Below are positions 23,215-35,130 of a DNA stretch of 64,000 nt, piece by piece. The stretch is from Ctena decussata (lineage: Eukaryota; Mollusca; Bivalvia; Lucinida; Lucinidae), in contig OZ022502.1 of assembly GCA_963989385.1 (NCBI GenBank), positions 53,499,454-53,563,453 on the forward strand. The letters run 5' to 3'. Every line of letters begins with the position of its first letter. Positions within the stretch are counted from its first letter, which is position 1. The position numbers were made by a program, and so were the translations under genes. The notes below the pieces were generated by a model that was given only the letters and a program-made list of their open reading frames with translations, did no database searches and was not told the DNA's origin.

Positions 23215-23365
23215 TGAATTGAAATTTGATTTTTCAGCGTTCATCGTATGATGAAGCCAGTGGGTGGAGCTAAAATTCCATGACGCGCTAAGCTCTTCTT
23301 GTAGAATTTTAACGCCGACCACTGGCTGCTTCACACGATGAACGCTAAAAAGTCATTTTTTATAT
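23215..23365. repeat. Foldback, GCGTTCATCGT family, copy 1
   Basis: Arms AGCGTTCATCGTATGATGAA...GAGCTAAAATTCCA and their complement (TAGAATTTTAACGCC...GATGAACGCT) form a hairpin of about 150 bp. A second copy is at 51085-51235. The shared text continues to about 23700 (51385 in the other copy). Confidence 0.75.
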
Positions 23366-23407
23366 TCTTATATTTACGCTTTATTGTTAGATCCTTCCTG
23401 TGCTGTT

Positions 23408-23609
23408 AGGAGCCCCGGTAGCTCAATGAGGTAAGCGCTGGCCTACTGATCTAGCGGACCGGGCTCGACCCCAGCTTGAGGCGAGAATCTTTCCCAACGT
23501 AAACGGGGTTTCATTGCACACAGCCTTTCATTATCACCGTCCCATCGTCCTGATATAACTTCAATACTGTTGAAAAGGACGTAAAATCGCAAGTCATGCA
23601 GCATCATAT
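23408..23609 (+). mobile_element. SINE-B copy inserted in a dispersed repeat
   Basis: tRNA-like head GGAGCCCCGGTAGCTCAATG and the standard body. It is flanked by CCTGTGCTGTT (23397-23407) and CCTATGCTGTT (23610-23620), an 11-bp duplication with one mismatch. The homologous locus at 51236-51385 lacks the SINE, confirming insertion. Confidence 0.85.
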
Positions 23610-23719
23610 CCTATGCTGTTTTCGTGGTAATGTAATGTAGACTTGCAAAGTATGTGTCGAAGAAAATATAGTAAAGACGAGTTCGGCCATTACGTTAAAC
23701 AGCCGTTGGCATTCGTTGG

Positions 23720-24640
23720 CGTAAATCCAACTGGAGCTTATGTCTTCAATACGCGCTTAGTAGTAGAATCGGTTACCTGTTACCTGGAGCGAGTATTAAT
23801 GTGAATGCAGTTATTTCCCTTAGACCCGGGGAGCGATAGGCATTAATCGATATTAGGAATGTGATATGGATGTCCATATCCCAGGATCTGTACAGGTGTT
23901 GAACTTCTCTGAAGCCGGTTTTGTCATCACTGTGTTTAATATTTATCAGCATAATAACAATACGGAGGATATATAGTTTTTAACAACGTGGATTTTCATT
24001 TTCTTTTCCTCAGATCAAATCAATTTACTTTTTCAGTTGCTCCTATTCGTTGTAATAAGTCTATTTTCCCCCCTCTCTCTGATATTTCGTAAGAATTGGC
24101 GAGAAAATAAATCTGATTATTGGTCAGTTTTGACAGCGGTTTGTTTTAGTTTCTGACAATAAAATACTTTAAATAATGAATTTATGATATATCGATCCCT
24201 TTGACGGCTCCATCTTTATTGAAAGATTAAGCCTGATACAGATACCCATCCACCCACATAGTTTTTCTCGTTTCTTTTCTTTTTCTTTTGCCCCGCCCAT
24301 CGGGGCTCGCGAAATAGATTGGCTGCCTGTTGCTTCTGCGGCAGAGCTGCTAGACCTGGGTGTCATTTATCGCTGGCCAAGCAATACTTGTAGTCCTACA
24401 AATTCAGAGGCAACATCTCGACATGACTGAACAAATGTTTAGTGTGATGTTTAACAACTTCTCAACAGCAACGATAACCTTTTTCTCTTGATTCTGTTGT
24501 GACAAAACTGTTTAAAACTTTTCTATAAATTGTGTCTTTCGGCATGTAACTAAGCTGCGCCATTTAAAACATTAAAGATAAAAAATTTAAGATTAGTCGG
24601 ACTTTCTATGATTTTCTGCGAACATAAATAAATAAACAAA
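23720..24640. other. No supported gene
   Basis: AT-rich. The minus-strand frame at 24169-24366 (Ser- and Lys-rich) shows no family signature. Confidence 0.45.
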
Positions 24641-24641
24641 T

Positions 24642-24878
24642 GAGCCGTACCACGACAAAAACAAACAAATTAGCATGTGCGCCCTGCGAACACTCAGAAT
24701 GGCGTGTGCATTCGCCCATTTGATCTGGGTCTTCGCTGTCCGCATAGAGGTAGCTTAGACCATTGCCTGTTCTGTAAGCGCACAGCGAAGATTCTAATTA
24801 GTATTCGCGGCTGCCAAGGCTGATCTGAGTCTTGGCAGGGCGCTTTGGCACTGCGTTGATTTTGTTGCGACACGGCTC
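24642..24878. mobile_element. GAGCC foldback MITE, copy 5
   Basis: Diverged copy with ends GAGCCGTACCACGACAAAAA and GTTGCGACACGGCTC, flanked by AAAT on both sides. Confidence 0.85.
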
Positions 24879-25041
24879 AAATTACTGTTTTATACAAAAA
24901 TAATCGTAAGAATGACATTCATTGCCGTAAGCAGGTGTTAATTTTGAAATTGCATTATTTTGACAAGGTGTGAGCGAATGTGTTTCACGCCTTCCGAGCG
25001 GCAGCGTCTACTCCGTTGATGACTTTAGCAAACAATTAAAT

Positions 25042-25267
25042 AAGCCGCGACAAAGGTGCCATACGCCCAGCCAAGTCTCAGATCAGCCTGGGCACCCGCC
25101 TGATCTGATCAGTAGCTTCGCTATCGGCATGGAGGTAGCTTAGAGTCTTAGCTACCCTATAAACGCATAGTACAGGCTCTGCTCAGACTGGATGGCTGTC
25201 CAAGCTGATCTGCGTCTTCGCTGGGCGCACATTCCACTTTTTTTTTCGTTTTATAGTATCGCGGCTC
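25042..25267. mobile_element. GAGCC foldback MITE, copy 6
   Basis: Ends AAGCCGCGACAAAGG and ATCGCGGCTC. The left arm has lost the ACAAAACCAAC block. The loop is in the copy-3 orientation. Confidence 0.85.
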
Positions 25268-25490
25268 ATATGAGGAAAATTATGAACATTGACCAGAAAA
25301 GAAAGTGACCTGGCCTTGGCCGGACCGCTGACGACTGCTTTGTAGCTTTCAATTGTTCTTTCTGTATTTCTTACTGTTTTTAATTCTATCTCAATTTAAT
25401 TACCACATGAGAACAGCTTGTCAATTTTAAGTTGTTTTCGCACAGTCACAGCCTGATTTGATAACACATGTTCAAAATATTTTAATCGGA

Positions 25491-27412
25491 AATTCGGATC
25501 ATATGGTTTGTGCAGAAACACGGGTAAGGTTATGTACAAACTCAAATAAACTAAAACTGACAAATTATTAACTGATCATAAACTCAGACTAGTGTTTTGC
25601 AAGTGCATAAGCTGGTCTGAGTCAGTTTGCATACATAACTAATTCTATAAATTGAATATTGCTGCTATATATTTTTTTGCATTTATTTTTGTTCATATCA
25701 AGATGACTTTATAACAAACTTTTGACAATTACAAAAACAGTTAAGAGGTAATATCGGATTTTATGATCGATAATCGATTAATCCTCGTGTAATAAGCTTG
25801 TTATTTGTACTGTATATTGTCATCAAATCCCGATCAGCTTGCGTAAACTGATCAGACACTGTTCAGTCTTATCAGTTTGCACATATCAGAGGCTCATAAG
25901 TATCCGCAGATGCACAGGTTTATTATCGTAAGTACTCATATTCATTTAGCAGAAATACAGAAAGTTGCACAAAAATATCTTTCAATATTCCTTTCTAGCA
26001 TCACTTAAAACAGTCATAAATTAAAGTGATTAACTTTCATTATAAACAGAAATATTACAAATAAAGTTAAGGAAACAAAAATATAGCCTTGCAAGAAAAA
26101 TGTTTCATAGCAATATTAATCCTGACACTACAACGGTTACGAGAAAATCTTCACCATGATTAAGTTTCTTACAATAAACTTTTTTTTGTCGACAGTTATA
26201 TCATAGGGGGGCAATACGGTGTATGTATCTTCGTGTCTCCTGATTATGAATGAGCACATCTGTCAGTCAATAATACAATTATGTGGATTCTAAGATTCTA
26301 CCCTGGGATACACAAAACATATTTCGGTTTCTTTGATTATTACGCCCCACCACACTCAAATAAATTTCAATAAAAATGTTAGCGCAAACATCAGCAATTA
26401 GGATAATAATTAATAGATTGGTCGAACATTACCAAAAAAATATGTAACTATTGTTTTTTTAGCTTATAAAGGGATTGTTTAAAACAACAAGTAGTCGATT
26501 AACTGTCTGTTCATTTTTGATGGTCACGTGTAAGAGTTACGTGACTTCTTTCTCTTTTTTTCCTTTCTTGTGTTCATTCGTTTATTCTTTCTTTCCTTCT
26601 TTCTTTCTTAATAAGACAATATAAAAGTTCTTCCTTTCTTAGTTAGATCATAAAAGCACATATATAAATACATAAACAAAACACGAATACCAAGAAATGA
26701 AGTAGTGTAAGCCTTTGAGCAATATAGGCGGATTTGGACTTAAACTATTTGAAACTATTATGAGCGAGGTTGTTTCGAAACGCGACTTTCTGTATGTTTA
26801 GAGATCGATGGAAGAAACTTATAATGTACTTATTTTATAATGAATTACATCAATGTAAACCTTGTAAACATCTCTCAGTGGTGATAACTTATAAAAGTTT
26901 AATAGAAAATCCGATCATTTTCAAATTTTAGGCTGAACATAGCTTCTTAGGCATTTTCAACATTATTCTTATATAATTCCATGTGATTGAAGCTGCAAAC
27001 TTCAAAAGCCGATGGAAGAAACAAAACATGAAGTTATTTTTTATATTTTTATACCATATTAACGGACAAAGACTGAAGTTTATGATCATAACTTATAAAA
27101 AATTGTCGTAATATCATATATGTATCTAATTTCACATTTTACATTATATTCCTATGTAATTACATATAACACTCGACATTATTTGAACAGGTAAGCTCTC
27201 GGATAAACCCGTAAGTCGCTATCGGTAGTTTCCGCCATATTGAAGCATTAAGTTCCCTATGCGAACGTTACGTGGACCAATTAAGACGTTTGTTTACCTT
27301 AGACGTCGCTTGACGACAATGATACATGATCAATTGTTGTTCATCGGTGTATGAAGCCAGTTGCTCTAAAAGGTTTACCTATGGAGGGTCAGTGGCAAGT
27401 GTAAATATAAGA
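25491..27412 (+). repeat. Dispersed 1.8-kb segment, copy A
   Basis: From AATTCGGATCA to TTCCCTATG (about 27264) the text is collinear with 49002-50906, estimated by eye at 85-90% similarity. The adjoining 27266-27412 matches 51386-51532. Landmarks include GATCGATAATCGATTAAT and a CTTT-rich tract. No long frame. It could be a non-autonomous transposable element or a segmental duplication. Confidence 0.75.
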
Positions 27413-27485
27413 AATTATCTGACAATGTGGTTAGTTATATAACTTCTTCTCCATCACATGATCTTTATGGAATATGACCATTTAA

Positions 27486-28346
27486 GGTGGTGATTAATGG
27501 TAAATGTAAAAATCTGCATAAAACCATAAAAAGTAACGTATATCCCTGAAAGTTAGCAGACTTCTTATTTTCGATGTTCTTTACAGTTTAGAATACAAAA
27601 TAGACGTGCATGCTGCTTAAAAAAGTGTTTTTATAAGGAAAGATCAAAGGGTAATTTTCTGCGAATAAATCTGAAAAAATAAAATCGTTATTGAAAATTT
27701 ACGTAGTGCTGAAGGTGCATTATTGCATAATGAAGAGCGTCCTAGCAATCATTTATTCCAACTCTTTCTCAAATTGTAATGTAGACCAGATGAAAACGGT
27801 AGCTTTTTCTCAATGTTCAACCGTGTACAAAGTAAATGTACACTGGACGCATTTATTAAATATAGGGTAGGCAAGCATACCTATGTTAACACCTACAATA
27901 TAAATAATACATTACTGACATGATCAGTGGTGTGTAGATGAAACTGTTCAACCTTGTTAAAATAGTATCACCTGTCTCACCTGTGTGTTTTGACAAAAAA
28001 AATTGGACACAGACTGCATCTTTTTTCATCTGCTCAGCCTGATAATGTGTGAAAGAGTTTGAAAAAATAATTGCTAGGACGCTCTCCATTATGCAACAAG
28101 GTACTCTAAGCACTAAGTATATTTTCAATAATGATATTATTTTTTTCAGATTTATTCGCAGAAAATTACCCTTTGATCTTCTCTTATAAAAACACTTTTT
28201 AACATTAACAAATGCTGCATTTTGGGATTCTAAATTATGAGAAACAACAAAGAGAAGGCATCTGCTAAGTTTTGGAAAGATCAGTGTTATTTTCAGTATT
28301 TTGTGCAGATTTTTGTCTTTGTCCCAAATCACTGATTATCACCACC
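27486..28346. mobile_element. TTAA-flanked foldback element, copy 1
   Basis: 861 bp with terminal GGTGGTGAT...ATCACCACC and long imperfect inverted arms of roughly 300 bp. TTAA stands at both borders (27482-27485 and 28347-28350). The copy at 55530-56383 has the same TTAA borders in unrelated flanks. A TTAA target suggests the piggyBac mechanism, although the end sequence is not the usual one. The 148-residue minus frame inside is arm sequence and is broken in copy 2. Confidence 0.8.
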
Positions 28347-28540
28347 TTAAGCGCAAAATTTCGCAATCTTATTAAACATTATAAGTGTCCCTGCTCTAAA
28401 TAGAAACCCCTATCTCTTTTCAAAAAACTATGTAATACTGACTCGCCAACTATAACAAAACCCCAGTCTTCAGTATGAGGCATTTCATTCAGCAGTCAAT
28501 TATTTGAGTGATGACCAAAGAGCAGCTATTATTCTTATAT

Positions 28541-28783
28541 GAGCTGCGACACGAGACAATCGACAAAGTGATTGTGTGCAAAGCTCAGACACAGATCAGC
28601 CTGCGCGTCCACTCCGTCTGATCACAGTCTTCCCAACCTAAAGTACTATGAAAGTAGCTATCGGTCTAAGTTACCTTCATGCGGACAGCGAAGACTCTGA
28701 TCAGACTGGGAGAATGCCTATGCTGATCTGAGTCTGCGCTGGGCGCACAACCACTTGTTGGCTTCCTCTTTCTCATGGTTCAA
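28541..28783. mobile_element. GAGCC foldback MITE, copy 7 (decayed right end)
   Basis: Starts GAGCTGCGACACGAGACAAT. The loop is in the copy-2 orientation, and the right terminus is degraded (CTCATGGTTCA). Confidence 0.8.
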
Positions 28784-29154
28784 TAAGGTTTAAAATCACC
28801 TAAGGTGTCTGGATAAACCGCCATGTTTTCCATCAGTTTTACAAAGGGGAGCAACTTTCATTACATACAATTTGCTTCTTTGGAGGGTAAAGCTTTTTCC
28901 GAATTGGGGCTTTTCTTTGAGAAAGATTTTGCTCTTATAAGGATCAATTTTTTTTCCATTAAGAGATGAATCTTATTACAAAATTAAAGTGGTCAAAGTA
29001 CCCACTTTTTTTAAGTCCGAACTTGTTAGTTATATAAACATTGACGATTCCAAGATATTTTAGATACACAGACATGGACCCTAAAGCAGAGATGTGATCA
29101 GGTGCTCGCGAGTAGTAAACATCATCTACCTCTACCTATATTATAATATACCAG

Positions 29155-29690
29155 CCACATCTATGTACCTACGGAACACATCAGCGAGAATGAAATTTCG
29201 GTATTTGAAAACATAACTTAACTTCGACTATCAAATCAGAATTAAGTTTAGAAAAGGCCACATGGTAAGGATCAACGAGGTCATGATGTCTCCCACAGGG
29301 CGTTTGAGCTGTTGACACAAGTGTCGCTCTGAGATAACCCTGTGACAACATATTACTGGATCGCAGTTTCCCTCTATCCACAAAGTCTTGATATTTTGAA
29401 ACGGGCTCCAGCAAAGTGGGCTATTTGAGAGACATAAACTCCGTATGCAGGTGCCGAAGGAATATTGCTACTCAAGAATTGAAAGCTAACAATGGGAAAT
29501 TAAAGTCGTCCCTCTTGTCATAAGGCCTAGTAACAAGCTTTCCATTGTCAATATACAGATAACAATCTAAGCGTGAGGCAGTTGGACTGGACTCTGTCGT
29601 GTCTTGAATTTCAAGTTCACATGGATAGATGTGGTCAATAAACTCCAATATCTTTGAATTATGCAGGGAGGCAAAACCAAGGGAAAGAGG
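29155..29690 (-). pseudogene. Fossil Penelope-like reverse transcriptase fragment
   Basis: Minus-strand conceptual translation gives, in order, IYPCELEIQDTTES, YIDNGKLVTRPYDKRDDFNF, a stop, then KYQDFVDRGKLRSSNMLSQG and GRHHDLVDPYHVAFSKL. The order and motifs (YDKRDDF; LLxQGY; RRHHELV) match the C-terminal part of the RT at 15781-17511. At least two in-frame stops or shifts are present. It is a different subfamily copy, not a fragment of that element. Confidence 0.7.
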
Positions 29691-29880
29691 TGGAATTACT
29701 TCCTTTGAAAGTATACCTATTCACCTTGATACTGCTTAAGAGTAATTTGCCACTGCCTGATTTACTATTATTTGGGCTCTAAATATCGCTTACCACCCCA
29801 CCCGCCTCACTTTTTGTAGAATCCAAAGCCCCGGGGGACTTAACAGGATGAACCGAAATCGAAGTAGAACATATTCACCA

Positions 29881-30103
29881 GGGGCCGTATTCATAAAACG
29901 ACTTAAGTGGTTGCTATGCTGTTGCTAAGGCTAAATTTTTTTGAAGGAGATTCCCTACTACTATGAAATTCGCTCTGGAGGAACAGTCTTACAAAGACTG
30001 TTCATCTAGAGCAAATTTCATGGTTGTAGGGAATCTCCCTTATAGATATTTAGCCTAAGCAACAGCATAGCAACGACTTAAGTGGCTTTATGAATACGGC
30101 CCC
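29881..30103. mobile_element. Foldback MITE, GGGGCCGTATTCATAAA family, copy 2
   Basis: 223 bp. Ends GGGGCCGTATTCATAAAACG and TTTATGAATACGGCCCC, with the same inner order as 6757-6978. Confidence 0.9.
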
Positions 30104-30550
30104 TGATCATAGTGTCACAAAATATATACATCATTTGTCATGTATTATTATCTCTATTTTTCTCTTTTTTTATCTCGATTCTTTTAGGAGAGAACAAATA
30201 TAGGCCTAGCCAACGTCCAATCCTTTGATTCATCTATATTTTATCAAGAAATATAATAAACAAAAACATCTCTATATTTTTTTCACATATTATCTAGATG
30301 TATTGTCACATGCCATCTAGATTTATGGCCACACTTTCATTACATGTATCTAGATTCTTTTCTCATATGTTCTGTATGTAGATGCCAGAGATACATAATT
30401 AAAACTAACACAGAAACTACTTTATAAATATTATGTACATTATATAACTCGTAAGCAACAATAGATTCACTAGACAGGCATACAGCTTAGCGGTTATAAC
30501 CTACTCAAATTAGAAAATGTTACTGTATATAAAAGGGAGGGCTGTGAAGC
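30104..30550. other. No gene seen
   Basis: AT-rich DNA with repeated ATCTAGAT-type words. Confidence 0.45.
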
Positions 30551-30552
30551 CT

Positions 30553-30868
30553 GAACTGTTAAAAATCCGTTGATTTTACGGTAGAATACCTGGCAACCAG
30601 CTGCCAGACCTTTTCTCGTTATTTTTTACAGGCGCCCTTAAACACGGGCAGGAATCATCGCGCAGAGAAGAGTATAATAAGATAGGTATTGTTGTGGCCA
30701 TGTAGCTTTAATACTATAAAGTATTTTCGAGTGCGGTCAGTTTACATAACTCTACCATATCGTGATTTCAAAAATGTTCTACAGGCCCGTGAAAATAACG
30801 GGAAATGGACTGGCAGCTGGTCGCCAAGTATTCTACCGTAAAATCTACGGAAATGTTTTACACTGTGG
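30553..30868. mobile_element. Foldback MITE, ACACTGTAAAA family, copy 2
   Basis: Arms share GATTTTACGGTAGAATACCT, CAGCTGCCAG and the TTTACACTGT terminus with 21335-21660. The loop is similar over most of its length. Confidence 0.8.
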
Positions 30869-31039
30869 GTTAACTCTGTAGACGACCTCATTTGGAATTA
30901 TGGCAGAAAGGTCCTCTCTCATCTGTTTGCAAAGTAAAAGTATTATGTCTATGAGAAAGAAGCACTGATCTATCATTCCAGGCAGCCCAGACGCAGCGTT
31001 TTTTATTCTGATAATCTCATTGAGACTGTAAAGCCGCTT

Positions 31040-31245
31040 CGGGGGCATACTCAAACAGTGCAGACCCAGTTTAGACGCCGCAAAACGCGGCGTCTAATCA
31101 GGGTCAACACTGTATGTTTACGGGAATTAATATGCAAAATACATTAAAAATGAAATTGAAAACTTCCACTAGAAACCAAAAAGCTGGAAATGACTCTAAA
31201 TGATAAGATACACAAGTCCACTAGTCGAAAATGGGTTAACCACAG
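31040..31245. repeat. Dispersed repeat with GACGCCGC hairpin, copy 1
   Basis: CAGTGCAGACCCAGTTTAGA, a hairpin GACGCCGCAAAACGCGGCGTC, then AACACTGTATGTTTACGGG and GTCCACTAGTCGAAAATGGG. The same order recurs at 40085-40315. Looser relatives lie near 4208, 48255 and 58045. Confidence 0.7.
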
Positions 31246-31249
31246 TATG

Positions 31250-32395
31250 CGATAACTGGTCTTCTGCTAATTGCAGAAAAGATGGTTCAGATCTTTTCGT
31301 AAATCTTAGCAGTTTTAGCTAACGTTTAACGGTTTAAATATTTAGCAATTTATTCTAACTCGCCTGTTGCGGGAACAGCACAACGATCAGACTGCATCAG
31401 AAAGATGTTTTGTAAGTCACAGCCGCTCACATTCAATATTTACATTATCCGTGGATTTATTGAAAAGCCCTATAGTAAACCATTAGGACATAATGTAGTT
31501 TATACATCGATAACTACATCGTTTCATGCGACGTTACATGACGTCAAAATAAACCATCGTTCTCCAAACTGGTTGGACGTAGGCGACGTTTTGACGTCGT
31601 TGTTACGTCGTTGACGCTGTTCCGCTGTAGTTGAAAAACCGCGGGTAAATGTTTTCTGCCCCAACTGTAGCCCCTACCGCAAATTTATGGTTAAATAATA
31701 GATAGAAAAGAATGTAAATATAAGCAATGAACTAAATTTTTCCGCCGTTTATCGAAGTAGAAACTACATTTGTTCGCTAGCAAAGTTTACATGACTACCT
31801 TCGGGGTTCACTTACATAACACGCGACCCAATGTAGTTTATACTTCGATAAGAGTCAGAAAAATGAAATTCATTCCTTAAGAACAGTTAATTTTCAAATG
31901 CTAGACAGTGTAGTTAATAATGGACGATCAGAAAAGCGGTGTTCTTCGCAGCCCTCTTCTTAAATTCATGCAAAAATATGTTAACACAATTAATGAAGCG
32001 ACTGAGGCCGAGACAAGAAAATCTCTTCTTAGATTACATATATTTAACCTCATGCGAGGTTTGCCGATCATGAAATTAGATAGTCCACAAAACGAGACCG
32101 AGCGAGTTTTCCTTGTTGAGGTCTCAACACCATCACTGATTATTTTTCTCACCCAATTTTATAAAACAGAATAGTTATCCAATTTCATATATTTTCCAAC
32201 TAATTTTATATTTATAGTTCTGTCCAGTTACTTTCATCTTGTGTATGACCCAAAGCTTACTAGAAATTTATTAACATAATTGGACTATAATAAGCAATTG
32301 CGAATTTGCGACAGCCTGAGACAGAAAGTCGAGACCAAACAAATCTCAAGACAGCTATAAAAAGCGATATTCTCGTCCAAACGGTGATAAAATTA
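31250..32395. other. Downstream flank of the GPCR duplication, no supported gene
   Basis: An 84-residue frame (31920-32174) opens here. The duplicate at about 34440-34640 does not preserve it, so it is not annotated as a gene. Text around 32110-32230 (GTCTCAACACCATCA, TTTTATATTTATA) recurs at 34600-34640 and 34870-34950. Confidence 0.5.
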
Positions 32396-32580
32396 AAATC
32401 TTAAAAAGTTCCTTCAAGAGCAGAGAATACATACAGCAGTAGGAACATGGGCCAGACTACATAGTTTCGGCTAATAAAGCCTCGTCAGTGACCTTGACAA
32501 TATCTGGTGACGAAACCAGAAAAAAAAAACATACTGTAATTTCTTAATTTTAATTGGGCAGTCGATTAAAGCTACATATG
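32396..32580. repeat. Dispersed fragment shared with 37625 and 38115
   Basis: AAGTTCCTTCAAGAGCAGAG, GGAACATGGGCCAGACTAC and ATCTGGTGACGAAACCAGA recur at 37625-37765, and the first part again at 38115-38150. Confidence 0.65.
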
Positions 32581-32686
32581 GTAATTGTAAAAATTGTTCA
32601 TTACAGGGTTTTGTCTGTTCTTTCGATTTGCCATACATTAAGAATGGGTCTGAACCCAGGCTATAGAGACTCTTATCATGGCATAT

Positions 32687-33697
32687 TTAACATGTTTCTT
32701 CACCTGTACTGTTCTGTTCGTGAAAAATACAGGTCGTATGGTATCCAGATTTGCAGATTCTTTCCCGGAAACCTTGTCTAATTTTCGGGATTCGAAAAGC
32801 ATATATCAGTGGATCGCAGACTGTATTACCTACCATAAACATAAGTGTCAGAAAATAAAACTGCATAAAGTTCAGGTCCAGTGCAAAATTATGCTGAAAA
32901 CTCACAATTATTATACTTGTGTTAATCCAAAATGGCAGATAGAACAAAAAGTACACTGTGATTATCAGACAAACGGTAATAGTGGCCTTTTTTGTGGTCT
33001 GCCTTTCTCTGTGATTCGTCAGATTGCTTGCGTAAATTACTCTAAGTACTGTGCTATTTAGAAGTAAAATGGTTACGAAACCGAGTACTGCTAAAATAAT
33101 AGTTAACCATTGGTAGTAGGGCTCAGTTGGAGAAAATTCTCCAGCAAAAGTCATCGTATTCCAATCTACTAAAGAAATTATCATAAGAACGCATTCTGGT
33201 AACACTGACGTCAGCCAAACAATTACAATAATGCCTATGGCTGTTTTGTCATGCATTTGCTTAAATATTCGAAGATGCTTTAATGGGAACTTAACCATAA
33301 AGAATAATTCAAATGACATCAGGAGGATGGTCAAAAGTGAGGCGATACTGAATATATTAAGCAAACAATCCGCAAACAGTATAAGCCAGTATACCACTTC
33401 AAATCTCAGCATTGAAGTTATTAAACATGCTAATACCGTAAACGCCAAGAGGGCGTCACAAACTGAGAGATTCAAGATCAGAACGTAAGAGAATTTCCCG
33501 CACAAATGAGATGACACTATTACAAAGATAATGAGTACATTAACAATAAATGATATCAAAGCGAAAACCAATGTTCCAATTACGACGAAAATCATCACTT
33601 TTTGAAACGTACTGTTATCTATATCTACATCTACAACGACGAAATAGTCCCCACTGATGTTCGTTGAGTTTGGTAAGTTTACAGTCCCGTACTCCAT
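32687..33697 (-). CDS. Rhodopsin-class (class A) GPCR, orphan
   Basis: A single-exon seven-transmembrane receptor of 336 residues. The frame is open to a GTG at 33712, but the first ATG (33697, MEYGTVNL) aligns with the start of the duplicate (MENTTVQI), so it is preferred. Three N-glycosylation sequons precede TM1 (N10, N13, N28). TM1 about 39-63; TM2 about 73-96 with LSVCD (Asp81); TM3 about 106-130; TM4 with Trp161; TM5 about 200-222; TM6 about 240-263 with the FLFYLPFWI form of CWxP; TM7 with DPLIY at 295-299, followed by a helix-8-like RIPKIRQGF. Unusual points: the DRY triplet is ELF (Glu130), and no cysteine is visible in extracellular loop 2 for the usual TM3 disulfide. The ligand is unknown. 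A lineage-specific orphan is most likely; resemblance to adenosine/melanocortin-type receptors is only an inference. Confidence 0.88.
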   Translation of the reverse strand: MEYGTVNLPNSTNISGDYFVVVDVDIDNSTFQKVMIFVVIGTLVFALISFIVNVLIIFVIVSSHLCGKFSYVLILNLSVCDALLAFTVLACLITSMLRFEVVYWLILFADCLLNIFSIASLLTILLMSFELFFMVKFPLKHLRIFKQMHDKTAIGIIVIVWLTSVLPECVLMIISLVDWNTMTFAGEFSPTEPYYQWLTIILAVLGFVTILLLNSTVLRVIYASNLTNHRERQTTKKATITVCLIITVYFLFYLPFWINTSIIIVSFQHNFALDLNFMQFYFLTLMFMVGNTVCDPLIYAFRIPKIRQGFRERICKSGYHTTCIFHEQNSTGEETC

Positions 33698-33719
33698 CCT
33701 TAAGGTGATCACTTTTCCA

Positions 33720-34640
33720 TTATGTACTTTAGTATTTCACGATTTTACTTGCAGTGGCAATTATCATTTAAAATATATTGTTCACAATTTACTGATAATA
33801 TTTTACATTTCGTTCATTTTGTCATAATAGTCATTTGATAGAAGTAAAGGACAAATTTCTCAAAACTGTGCATACTTTATTCAAATGTTAGTTGTTCAAC
33901 CGTTCCCCATTCGTATCGGACAGTGTTATGTTTTTCTAATTTAGGTCTGTGTAGGTTTTGAAGTCTGTATCAGCTTACTACCTATAGCCTGTACCTTGCC
34001 CACCTCTATCCAACTCTTTCTGAGTATTTTGCTCCACCTTTCTTCAAATGCTATCCGGTCCTTGTTTCAGTCACCTGAAAAGACAATGTACTTTACTTCA
34101 CGAAACCCGAGATTCTCGAGACAGCTAAGGAGTGGATCCGAAATGACTAAGGCTTTTTTTTCTGTTGTTTATCCCCATTTATAAAGGTGTTATATGGCAC
34201 GAAACGTTTTTAATAGTATTTAAATGTATTGTCTAGAATATATGCAAGCTCTTGCAAATAGTAGTTGAAAGTTTGCAAGTGTGGTCTGGCCAAATCACTT
34301 GTTTGTCCGTCCTCTGTACGATATAGTTCTTTATCTCGACGATATTTGTAGTTATGAGAATTTTTTTTTTCAAAAATCCATTCATATATTTCAATAGTCC
34401 ATTCAGAACAGCGCTATTCCAACATAAGCTTCACAGCTCTCCTCTTAAAATGAGAGAAAAGTACATTAATCTAGTCTATGATGGGATTGAGACCCAGAAA
34501 AATGTAATCTCAGACCAGTTTTTATATTATTCAATTTCATGCGAAGCTGACCGAGGATGAGAAAAAAGTATTTTAATACGAGCCTGAGATTTCTTTGCTA
34601 AAGTCTCAACACCATCATTTTTCTCACCCATAATATTTTA
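33720..34640. other. Upstream flank of the GPCR, duplicated at 36393-36800
   Basis: Non-coding. Short blocks such as GCAGTGG, ACTGATAATA, TTTACAT and GTGTAGGTT recur in the same order upstream of the pseudogene copy. The duplication therefore includes at least about 300 bp of 5' flank and possibly the promoter. Confidence 0.6.
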
Positions 34641-34644
34641 TTAA

Positions 34645-34875
34645 ACATGATTGACTGGTTGATTGTTTGGGGTTTAACGGCCCTTTGAGACATTATTTCT
34701 GTCTATATCGGGTCGTCTCCCAGACAGAGGGAGAAAGAACAGAACTGATAGACGAGAGAAAAAAACAACCCCCACCGCACCTACTGCAGGCACAGTAGGC
34801 CCTTGCCCTACTATCTTCAAAATAAGTAGGACGTCCCAGCACTGGAAGTTCGCACCACCTAACCTCCCATTTTTA
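34645..34875. repeat. Insertion relative to the other duplicate
   Basis: About 230 bp beginning GACTGGTTGATTGTTTGGGG interrupts text that is continuous at 32130-32200. It has a GC-rich body (CAGACAGAGGGAGAAAGAAC; GCACAGTAGGCCC). The family is not identified. Confidence 0.5.
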
Positions 34876-35130
34876 TTAAACAGAATATCGACATAATTCA
34901 ATACTTTTTTCCAACTAAATTTATATTTATAAATCTGTTTTTTTAACTTCATTTTCCATTACTGGCAGCTAAATAGAAAAGATGTTTCACTCATACATGC
35001 TGTATTGGCTGTCAGTTTTTATTCCGCATGAATTTGGGCTATACTTAGTAATGACTGACTCTTCTTTCGGCTTATCAAACATTAAACATAGGGGCCGAAG
35101 CAATTCTATATATACTCATAAAGTGACAAA

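Noticed and set aside
27886..28332. 148-residue minus-strand frame in the TTAA element
   Set aside because: It lies in the inverted arm, starts outside any promoter context, and is interrupted in the second copy (only 69 codons open at 55964-56173). No transposase motif.
31920..32174. 84-residue plus-strand frame with ATG
   Set aside because: The corresponding duplicated sequence at about 34440-34640 does not keep the frame. No family resemblance.
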